Made by a program: the position numbers and the translations under genes
In this document: positions 34,094 through 46,000 of the stretch, piece by piece
Position numbering within the stretch: the first letter of the stretch is position 1
Layout of the letters: every line of letters begins with the position of its first letter
Source: Burkholderiaceae bacterium
GTDB lineage: Bacteria > Pseudomonadota > Gammaproteobacteria > Burkholderiales > Burkholderiaceae_A
DNA length: 64,000 bases
NCBI GenBank assembly: GCA_018402635.1
Contig: JAGYIP010000010.1
Coordinates: forward strand, 41,953-105,952
Reading direction: 5' to 3'
The notes under the pieces: model-generated
The model's database searches: none
What the model saw: only the letters and a program-made list of their open reading frames with translations
What the model was told of the DNA's origin: nothing

Positions 34094-37000
34094 TGCGGTG
34101 GACGTAACCACTCTCGCAGTAGTCGATAGCGCGATGGTGTCCTCCACCGGAAGTGGATACATTACGCCGATCTCGACTATCTATTCCCAAGCTGAAGTGG
34201 CTGGCGCAAGCGGTGGCGAGGCCTTACTGGAGTCGCTGGGTCTAAACCCCTTCGATCTGACCTACGATCCTTCTGCCACGATCGCTACCAATGCCAATGC
34301 AGCGACCATGTTAAGGACGGGCGCCTCATTACTCACGATGGTCAGCAATGCCGCAGCGCTTGTGAGCTCAGCGGGCGCTGTGAGTGGGGATGAGGCGGTC
34401 AGAAGTGTGTTTAGTCAGATTGCAGCCTTGGGTAACAGCATTAATGACCTTTTTGACACGAAAGATACGACAGGCAAGACCAGTCAAGAAAAATTTACTG
34501 CAGTTTTAAAAAGCTCAATAACAAACGTCAATTCAAGCATTGATGTCGAAACGACCAGTAGTCTTACCGATTTGATTACGAGTACATCGAATTCGGTTAC
34601 TGCCGTAACAACAGCCTTGCAAAAGCTAGACGACACCGCCATAAAAGCTGGGGCGCACCTGGGCATAGCCGCAACCGGTCAAACTAACCTACTGGCCAGT
34701 TTGAAATCCACAGCTGCTCTGGTTGCCGCAGGTGATCCGAGTGCAGCTGCGGCGATTCAAGATCTAACAAGAGCGTTTACTAGCGCAAACGTTGAGACCT
34801 TGGCGGCTACATCGGCAGCGAAGTTGGCCTTTAACACCCAAGATCCAACCAATCCAATTAGGACCTCTGCCGATTCAGTCACGATCAGCGCGCCCGTCGA
34901 AAGCCCGGTCGTTCAGCTTTTTGACATTTTAAAAAATGACACGATCACCTTTGCAGGAGTGACTGCGTCAGGATCTGCCGCACTCGATTTGGCGGCAGTC
35001 GGTATTTTCACGGCCAACGCACGCAACGGCAGCATCACTGGCTCATCGGCTAATACGATCACGCTCGAAAATTCTGCGAGTGCAACAGCAAACGTTTATG
35101 CCGGAATGAGCATTACGCTCCTCACTAACAATGGACCGATTTCGCGCACGATCTCGAGTTACGACGGCACGAGCAAAGTTGCGACACTGAACACGGCACT
35201 CACTGTGAGCGAACAAACGGCTATGGGTAACACTGCCTCGTATTTAATTTCGAAGGCACTGCCCAGTAATCTTGAGTTAGCGATCGTAGATGACCAGTTG
35301 CAAATCACCAATCGCCCTGCGACGGAGTTAAGCTTAGAAGTGGGTCAGTTAGACCTGGTGTATGTGGCGCAAAAAGCAGGTGACCCAAGCATTGCTAAAA
35401 CGGGTTTGGTCACTGTCAATGTGTTGCCACCCAAACCGAGTATTGCCTTTGCAAGCAATACGATCATAGCCAGTGAGGCTGTTGATGGTGTAACCAGCGG
35501 TGCGCAAGCACCGGTTACGGCTGCTGGGCACCCGGGTGATTTCACGGTGGTCGATGTACCGCTCACGCTCACGGGCGGCTTAGGACTCACGGGCACGATT
35601 CAGATTAGCGGTTTACCCACAGGCGCTTTATTGCAAGTCGGCAGCACGGTAGATGGTCAAGCACCGATGATCATTGAGCAACGCGTCAAGTTTTGGACGA
35701 TTAGCCAACAAGATGCGCCATCTGCAGACTGGTCGAGCCTGAAGGTATTGATTCCATCGGATCTCGCTGGAGATTACACCTTATCGGCGATTGCGACAGC
35801 GCGCTATGGCGGACTCGCAAGCCAGTCAAGCATCATTAGTTTATCCCTGACGGTGACCCCAAGTGCCGATGGCTTGATCTTGGCCAGCGGTGATGCAGGC
35901 ACGCTCACGGCATTTTTCGATCAAGCAGTGCCCGATGCGGTGAATGAAGACACTTCTTTTGCCTTGACCAGTAGCGAGACGACCCCCGCGATTGATCAAC
36001 TCATCAACGCCTTGCATCTGCGCCGTGGTGATAGCGATGGCTCTGAATTCTTGGGCCTGAAATTAGAGTTACCTAAAGATTGGCTGGCGAGCTTTACGAG
36101 TTCGTTGGCGGGATCGATCATCACTGTGCAGAATGACAAAACCATGGTGGAACTTTATGCCACCGATGCAGATGCTACCTCATTAAAAGTAGCCCTAGCG
36201 GCGCTCCGTTTAACTGCTGCTTTGGATTACTCTGGGGATGCGACAGTTAAATTAACCGCGGGCACTTTTGAGGCAACGAATGCAGTTAATGGTATTCCGA
36301 GCCCGGCAAACTTTAAGGCGCTACCAACAAGTTTTAATATCAACGTTACCGTCGCCCCGGTCTCAGACACACCGTTTATAAGCACGAGCCCGTTTGCAGA
36401 AAATTGGAATCAGGAGACGTATTTACGCAGTGATGGTTTTTATTCGATTCCGGTGAGCGTCAAGGCGGTGTCAACTGATACCGTGACACCTGAAGAAACA
36501 CTCTATTTGGCGGTTGGTAAGGCTGAGCTTGATGCGGTGGGTGCAAGCTTAAATGTGCCAGCAGTTACCTCTGTCACGCTTGAGGGTAAGGAGTATCTCC
36601 GTTTTCTCGCAAGCGACGAACCGTTTAGCATTATCGTGCCCAGTAATGTTTCTGAGCTACTGACATTTTCGGTGCTAGCAGGCGCGACTGATCAGGGCGC
36701 TGATTTTGTCTACAGCAGCGCACAGACCGTCAGTATTCCATTTGTTGGAACACCCAAGACACCTTCCTTCGCGATAAAGGCGACCTCCGGTTATAGCGAA
36801 GATCTGGGTGTTGCCTTAAGCGATTTATTGTTCATCTCGCCTGGCGAGGGACGTGAACTCGCAACCCACAAAGTCTTTATTAAGCTTCCCGCAGACCCGG
36901 GCTATGCCCTAAGTAAATCAGGCGTGGCAATTGCGCGCACGAACTGATGTCGATGATCAATGGCGAAAATACGCGGTTGCTGATCTTTCAACTGGAAGTC

Positions 37001-40000
37001 TTGCTGACTTTAAGGTTGTTACACCTGCGAACTTCAAAGGCAGCATTGACGATCTTAAAGTGTTTGTTCGTGATACCGCGAACAATGGCGCAGTCGCTAA
37101 TTCCGAAATTGTGACAACGTCGGTTGCCATTAGCGCGGTCGCTGATGGAATTAACACCGCCTTACTCGACGACACACCTGCACTCAATTTGATTGTGGGT
37201 CAGGAGTCCAACCTCTATGACCCAAGTAAGCCGAGTGAGAGCCTCTTTGCCAAGATTTCACCGTTCGATGCCAGTGAGGCCTATATGGCCAAGCTCGTGT
37301 TTAAAGCGACCTCGAGCAATGCCCTAGTCATTAGGGTCGGTGGCGATTTTGTTTTACCTCAAACGGTGGGAGCGGATTTAGTCTATTCCTTAACTCCCGA
37401 ACAACTCAGTGGCTCGTCAGCAATTACCATGACTGCACGCAGTGGGTTATTTGGCAAGTCCATTGAGCTGCAAGCCTTCACCATTGACGGCGCTGCGATC
37501 TCAAGCGTTGCAAGTAAAGTCATTACCCTGAATTTATCCGCGCAGGCCGTAGCCCCCGATGCGAGCTTGAGCAGTGCCTCGGGCGCGGAAGATAGTGCGA
37601 TCTCAGTACCCGTTGCGCTGACGATCAACCCCGATCGTGTCGGCTTTGAAAAAATTGGTTTTGAGATCACCACCACCAATTCGGCATTGCAAGGTGGCGA
37701 GTTTAGTGTGGATAGTCAATCCTTTACCTATAGTGATGGCAAGTGGACTGTCTTTAATGATAGTGCGCAGCTTGACTTTAGCGCGCTCACTTTTACGCCA
37801 CCTACTAATTTTTCTGGAAGCGCGAACTTTAGTTTTAAATCGTTCTCGCAAACCAGTTCAGGTCGAGTAGACGCAAATGCCACCCCAGTCACGGTCGAGG
37901 TTGTAGCCGTCGCTGAAGTGGTTCAAGCAAGCGATACACCACCCGCGGCGCTCACTGCGCTAGAAGATACCGCTGGAATTAGTTTCCCGCTAGCGAGCTA
38001 CTTTGAAACCACGACCTTTACCGATGCCGATGAAAAAGTATCGCTGGAAATTTCTTTACCGTCGGAAGTGAGTCTACAAAAACTTGCGGGCACGACTTAT
38101 AGCAATTTAATTCCGGTTTCAAACGCCAGTGGAGTCTCCACCTATTCAATTACAGTCGATCAAATCAGTTTTGCAAATCAATTAGAAGGTTATCGCTTAG
38201 TCCCCTCGAAGGACTATGCGTCGCCCACTGCTTCAGGCAGCGCCATCACCATTAAAGCGATTGCTTATGAAACCAGCAATGGCGCACAAAGCGCAGCGCT
38301 TACCCAGACAGTCAATCTCACCATCACTCCAGTAGCTGATACACCCGGCGCGCTCCTCTTGGCGCGCGCCGCTACGACCATTGATGAGAGTCAAGCTGCC
38401 AACGGTAGTGCTGGCGCAAATCCAGTGTGGTTTCAAGCCAGTGATGCGGTTAAGCTCAGCGCAACCACCTCGAGCGATGCGAGTGAGGCCTTTAGTGTCG
38501 AGATTGTCGCGAGTAGTAATTTACTCCTAGCGTTACGCAGTGGCTCTGCAGGCAGTTATAGCTACACCACGCAAACGCCTGATAATGGCAGCTACGTATT
38601 AAGCGCAGAGCAATACGCTAATTTATTTGTGCGGGGCGTGGATTACGCAAGCGGTGCCGCGAGCTTAACTGTGCGCTCGGTGCACACCGAGTCGTGGGGA
38701 GGTTCTTTTGCCAAGAGTGCCGATAGTGTGGCGAGCTTTAACTTAAAGCCAGTTGCCAGCGGACCGGCCAGTGTGCCTACCCTTAAGCAAGTTACCGTTT
38801 TAGAAGATCCGAGCACGGCAAATGCACCAAGCTTAAAAGACTTTATTACTGCTGATGCGACAAAACTCGATGCGACGGAGACCTTGCTCTATAAGGTTAC
38901 GATTCCGACTAACGCGAAGTTAGTCGTGCTTACTGGTTCATTACCAACGGCCACCCCAGGGGGGTCGTCGGGCTTGAGTTATTTAATTGAGGCATCGAAG
39001 CTCTCTACCTTCAAGGTTATTCCTGCACTCAATTACTCCGGGGATATTTCGGTAGGTTTTAGGGCGGTTACGCAAGAAAGTAACGGAGCCTTGGCTTATG
39101 GCACGCTAGTTTCCTCAACATTGACGGTCACTCCGGTTTCCGATGCGCCACTGCTTATTACACCAAGTGCAGTCAGTGGTCTCATCACGAATGACGGCGA
39201 TTCGCTTGCGATCCCCATCCAAACTGCGTTGGTCGACAGCTCAGAGACCTTGAGCGTAAAGGTGTGGGTCAAGGGCTTGACCGACCCCTCAGTCATTAGC
39301 TTTAAATACGGTACTGAAACCACTCCAATCACCTTAGCCATTGGTACGCTCAATAACGAGAGCGTGTATTTCTTTGAAGCTAAAACGGATGCAGAGCTTG
39401 CCAAGCTTGCAACATTGAATGTCTCGGCTACTACCGATTTCCGCTTAGGCAACAAGCTCTCTTTGTTAGTAGAGTCAAGCTCCAAAGATACAGGCGTTGC
39501 TGCGGCAACAGTATCCAAAAGCATCGACCTCTCGATCTATCGCCCGATTGGCGCACCCACATTGGATTTAAACCCTACTGGCAATCCGGGCTTGCCCACG
39601 GGAACCGACAATATCGGTGCGGTTGAAGTTGGCACGAAGGCAACCATCCCCTTTAGTGTCACATTGCCCGCAAACCTGCCAAGCAATGTGAGTTATGACA
39701 ATGTCTCGATCTTGCTCACAGGCGCCCCAGGCCTCGGTTACTTTGCGGTAAAAAATGGCTCAGGTTCGAGTGCCAGCTTTACCACAGTTGGCGCAAGTCT
39801 TGGTGAGGGTGGGGTCTGGCTCTTTAGAGCGAGCGACATCATTGACAGTAATGGCACATCTAAGTCTCTCGTTTTAATTAGTGAAGCGCTAAGTGAGACG
39901 GTCGTTAATAACTTGGGTGCTCAAGCATTTATTTCGGATGCAACAGGCGGGACCACGGCGGCATCAGGCCAGGATAAATACAACGTTACCTTTAAGGTGG

Positions 40001-43000
40001 GCGGCATAGACAACACCGACCCCTTGATTTTGAGTCTTTCTGGCGATCCGATTAGCTCGAGTGCGGTGAACACCACAGCAAGCAATGCGATAAGTTTTGA
40101 GCTCGAATCCCTATCGGATGGTCTTGAGCGCCCAACTTATTGGGTCACAGGCGATGCGCAAGCACTCAGTGGCTTTGCGTATTTAGTAAAACCCGGCGTT
40201 ACGGAAAACCAACAAATTGGTTTAGATAGTCTTTACAGTGACTTTAATGAATTAGCCGGTACGAATCGCGCCCTGGCAGCTGATGGTGTGATTACTGCAG
40301 CGGAGTTAAGTGGGGTGTCCTTATGGTTTGATAAGGATAGCGATGCCTTTATTGATGCCGGCGAGCTGGTATCGCTTAATGCCTTACCTAACTTCACAGT
40401 AACCGTTCCCGAAGTGCTCGCTCGCGCAGCAAGTACTGGCGAGATCACCCCCTTATACGAAGCCAAAGCAAGTTGGACTGGAGCTCCAAGCTCGGGCGGT
40501 GCATTATTTGCAGTTGCCATTCCCTACAAAGCCGCGATTGATCTCGCACCCGTACCCTTTTCAGTTGGCAATATTACGGTTACAAAAACAGACGGAGCAA
40601 CCAGTAACGTAACAGAGTCAAATCAAATAGCATTTAAATCTCTCGCTGCGAGTGAATCCATTACGGTTGGAGGCTTAACATTTACGGCTGGGTCCGGCGG
40701 TGCGACAGCTTCTCAAGTTGCAACTGCATTTAGTGGTATTGCAAACGACACAGCAGCCACAAGTTTAAGTGCAATTACAGCAGGAGGAACATTTACTGCT
40801 GGAACATTAAATGGCTGGAGCGCTGGTAATGTCAACGATAGTTCAGTGACCTTTACTAGCGTAACCCCGAATGAAGACGTCTCTGATTTAAAGGTAATCA
40901 CTTCAGCATTTGCCACCAAACCCACCGCCAAAGTCACCGTTTTAGGCGACACCTTAAGCGCAAGTTCCACCGCAGTCCCAGAGGATCTTGCTGGCGGAAT
41001 TAAATTTACGGTGGATCTGGGCAAAGCCACACTTGTTGGTCCGGGAAGCGTGACCCATCTCATAAAAGTCTATGGCATTCCGGATGACGCTAAATTATCG
41101 GCGGGCGCCAAGGTGGAGGCAGATGGAAGTAAACCTAGCTTCTGGGTCTTAACCGAAGAGCAGGCTGCCAACCCACTAGCCATTATTGGTTTACCGACCA
41201 ACTACCTCACACCCATTGCACTTCAGGCCCAAGCAGTTGCCTCCGCAGTGGTTGGCACTTCGGTGCAAACGGTAATCGGTGATGCGCAAGCGATTGCCTC
41301 TACTGCAACCATTATTGGCGTTGCCGATACGCCCCTCTTAACACCTAGCGTATCGGCAATTCCTGGCACGGAAGGTGGCGAGGTGTTTGTTAGTGCGACC
41401 GGCCAGGCGGCTGGTAATCAAACAGTCACGCTTACTAAGGGTACGAACGATGACAACGAGACTTTGTATGCGCGCGTCTCTTTAGATACCGCTGCTACTA
41501 ATTTAGAGGGCGTTCGTTTAGATGGTGAAACGGGCTCACTCACCACGCTTACCAACGGCCAATACGAGGTTTTATATAGTGACTTAAATCGCTTAGCGTT
41601 TGACTTCCAGCCTTTCTTTAATGATCCAGTCAAACTGACCATTGAAGGAGTGAGTAAGCAAGGTGCGACGAGCTACGCAGTAGCAACGCGCACCGCCGAG
41701 ATCACGATTTCCTTAACACCGGTCGCTGACACGGTAAGTGGAGTAGCGTTCGGTTGCCCAAAGCACTGGCTCTGCAAGCGCTACCGTGGACGAGGGCGGC
41801 ACCCCGACCTTGAGTCTTGTGGGTACACCAGTAGACGCCAAAGAATTAGTCCGCTTTGAAATCTTGGTCGGTGGGGATAGCGTTGCTGCCAATGCGATTA
41901 AATCGATTAGCGGCGCCACCTTACAGACTTTTGACGCTACTAAAGCAGCGAGCTTTGGTTTGAATTCCAGCGAAGTGGGTAATTGGAAGCTCTTTAGTGT
42001 CTTGGGGACTAAAGATGGTGCGACCTATAAGGTCAACAACGCGAGCATTGATTTAGATCAATATTTTGATGGCACGATTAGCTACAAGACCCGTGCCGTT
42101 GCGATTGAACCCACGACGGGACAAGAGGGTAGCGCCTCTGCTGTGGTGGATGGGACTTCAGCTGGAAGCTTCACGATTACCCCAACCGTTGCGGACAACA
42201 CCTACTCCGTGCAATTGCGCGATTTGGATGGCAATGCCATTCGCTCGATTAGCTTGGATGAGGGCGGCAGGTCCGACTACTTTACGGTGGCGGGCACGAC
42301 CTTTGATCCGGATGAGTCGATTTCGGTGGCATTTGCCGATACCGACTACTTTACGATTGAACAAAATCAAAATGATGCCGCGCAATTTCGCCTGTTTCAT
42401 AAAGTCAGTGGCGTACCAACGGCAGTTTCTGACCTGACCTTAACCCCTAGCGTTACGCTCAATGACAGCGGCACTAGCGCGACCTACGCAGCCAGCGCCT
42501 CCAGTCTCGCGGTGGTGGTGAACGAAATTGCGAGCACACCGATTCTTTCATCGACTGCTGCGCTTGCCACGGTTATTAATGATGGACAGGCGGGTCTTAA
42601 TATTGCCTTGCCTACGCGCACGAATGCGGGTGACGATGCATTGCTCTATCGCCTTGAGGGCGTACCTGTATGGCTTACGCCGTCTGCAGGTACCTTGATA
42701 TCAACAACGGGTAGCGGAGCGACTGCGCTTTCGGTGTATCAATTTGATAGCAGCATTGATTTAAATAGCCTGAGCTGGTCGGCCACCCGCAGTTATGTTG
42801 CGAGCGATACCGCAGTGAATCTCAGTTGGAAAGCGATTCATGTCGAAACATCCAATATGCGCACGGCCGAGTCAACGGCTGTGCCCATTACGCTCACCTT
42901 AAAACCCGTCGCCGCCCCTCCTGAAATCATTGGGCCATCCAGCTTTGCGATTGATGAAGGTGGTTTTGTAGCGCTTAATCAATACAGCATACGGGTGCCT

Positions 43001-46000
43001 GGTTTTGAAACCAGTGTTATTAATAGCTCGGTGAGCGCGACCGTCACTTTAGGCGCTGGCGCTACGCTCGAATTTAGCCGCGCTGGATCGCCCGTAAGTG
43101 CCATTGGCACCGTAATTGGTCTTACGACCACTGAGTTAGCGAGCGCCAAGGTGCTCGCCTTTGATGAGAATTACTATTCCGATACCTTCGATCCAGAAAA
43201 GCCGCCACTGAGCTTTACGATTAGCGCAACGCAAACTCTGGGCAATAGTTCAGCAACAGTCATTACTCCACGTCAAGCATCGATTGCTTTAGAAAACGTT
43301 CCCGAAAACGTCGAGGTGGTCTTAAGCTCGACTTTGACGAGTGCCAGCATTGCCGAGGGTGCAAGCTTTACGATTCCTGCGGGTGGACAAGTACTCGGTC
43401 AGGTGACGGGCGAAGCGGTTAGCTTAAGCCTCAAGGTCAACAAAGCAATTAGTCTTAATGAGCTCTCTGGTGGCACTGTCACCAAACTGACTGCGCTTTC
43501 GATTGACGGTAACTTTGCCACCTACCGCATTGATGAGACCAAGTTTGAAGGAGGTGATTATCAACTTGTCGCGCCATCGGGCACTCTCCCGGGTAATTAC
43601 CTTGTAGAAATAAATGCGCAGTCGGTCGTGAGTGCCACGGGTAAAGCGGGCGTGATTGATAGCGCTTCCTTTACCTTAGCCGTGACGCCGGTCGCCGATA
43701 TACCGATTATTTCGGTATCGCGCACCGCGCTTAATCTCTTAGAAGATACATCGGCTAGTTTTGATGTAATGGCCTATAGCCCCGATGCGACCGAGCAAGT
43801 GCGTGTTTATTTACAACTCGTGGATGCGAGTGGCGCTGCAGTGACCGGCGATGTTGCGCAAAATGTCGCGCTTGCTTTAGCTTCTACTACCGGTGCGACG
43901 CTCACCCCCTCAGCGCCCGGTCAGTGGGAGTTACTCACCCCAGTGGGTAGTAAAGCGTCCATCCCGATTACGCTCACACCCCCAGATAACTTCGCTAACC
44001 TCATCGGCACAACGGGCAGTAACGCCGTCTTTGATGGCCTAGCCCTCAAAGTGAGCGGGCGTTCTGAACTTACCTTTAATAGCAGTACGGTCAGCTCTGA
44101 CACTATCTTTGCGAGCAATATTGCATTGAATGTGACCCCGATTGCCGATGGCTACACGCTCAGCCAAGGTACGTTTGATGCACTCATCGCTCAGCTCGTT
44201 CCAGGCTCTCTCTCCAATACCGATCCTTTTGCGCTCAACAAGAGCGCAGTGACTAATTTAGTCAACGGCTTACAAAGCACTCAAATTGATAGCGATGGTT
44301 CGGAGTTCCCTGGACTTTCCATCAAAGTCCCCACCGCATGGAACCTAACCTACAGCGCGACTACTGGGATTGATGTAAGTTTTGTTCAGAGTACCGGGAC
44401 CTATACCTTTAAAGCGGCAACCGATTTAACTCCAGAGGCAGCGTACAGCGCACTCGATTCCTTACTCAATTCCATTAGTCTGACCCCACCTGGGGGGGTT
44501 GGCTCTTTAACAGGAACGAACGCACCAAGTTTCTCGGTTTTTACCTATGAAAAATTAACCCCCACGATTACCAAGGTCAGTGCAACCTCGGGTGTAACGA
44601 TCGCGCGCGTCGAGCAAGTGCTTACCGAAACCGATACAGCGATCAGCGCCACGGGTTCGCTGATCATTGTCGATAGCGCTGGTGTACTACTGACTACCGG
44701 TATTGCTTCACTCGAAGTAAGCGCAGTGAGCAAGTCTGGTGCTAGTTCAGGTCTTACATTAACTGATGGTCAGCTAATTGGATTGCTTAGTACGAACCTG
44801 AATTCAGGAGCTACGTATAACTTTACCTCCGGCAACACCACCTTTGATTACTTAGCCAATGGTCAGAGTATTAATTTAACGTATACCGTCCTTGCAAAAG
44901 ATGCCAATGGTGCTCTTTTAGGAACTAGGAAGTTGATTCTCTCGGTAGCGGGCACCAATGATGTTCCAGTGCTAACGGCCACCGATGTTGCAGGTGCCAT
45001 CACCGAGGGGTCGGGAGTATTAAGTGATACGGGCTCGATTGCGTTTGCAGACCTTGATCTGACGGATCGGCCCACCGCCACAGTTATGGCCACCAAGTCG
45101 GTGGCGGCAGTCAGGGCTGATGGATCTACTACGCTTACGCTCACCGCCGATCAGCAAGCAGCCATTGAGGCCGCATTCTCGATTACACCGGCTACGGGCA
45201 ACACCAACAATGGCACCATCGCCTGGACCTACTCCATTGCAGAGGGTGCCCTTAATTTCCTAGCCAAAGACGAGCAGGTCACGGCAGTCTTTACCGTCAC
45301 GCTTACTGACAGCAACGGCGGCACGGTCACCCAGCCTGTCACGGTCACCATCACCGGCACCAATGATGCACCAACGCTAACGGCCACCGATGTTGCAGGT
45401 GCCATCACCGAGGGGTCGGTATTAAGTGATACGGGCTCGATTGCGTTTGCAGACCTTGATCTGACGGATCGGCCCACCGCCACAGAGGCCACCAAGTCGG
45501 TGGTGGCAGTCAGGGCTGATAAATCTACTGCGCTTACGCTCACCAATGATCAGCAAGCAGCCATTGAGGCCGCATTCTCGATTGCACCGGCTACGGGCAA
45601 CACCAACAACGGCACTATCAATTGGACCTACTCCATTGCAGAGGGTGCCCTTGATTTCCTAGCCAAAGACGAGCAGGTCACGGCAGTCTTTACCGTCACG
45701 CTCATTGACAGCAACGGCGGCACGGTCACCCAGGATGTCACGGTCACCATCACCGGCAGCAATGATGCGCCAACGCTAACGGCCACCGATGTTGCAGGTG
45801 CCATCACCGAGGGGTCGGTATTAAGTGATACGGGCTCGATTGCGTTTGCAGACCTTGATCTGACGGATCGGCCCACCGCCACAGAGGCCACCAAGTCGGT
45901 GGTGGCAGTCAGGGCTGATAAATCTACTGCGCTTACGCTCACCAATGATCAGCAAGCAGCCATTGAGGCCGCATTCTCGATTGCACCGGCTACGGGCAAC

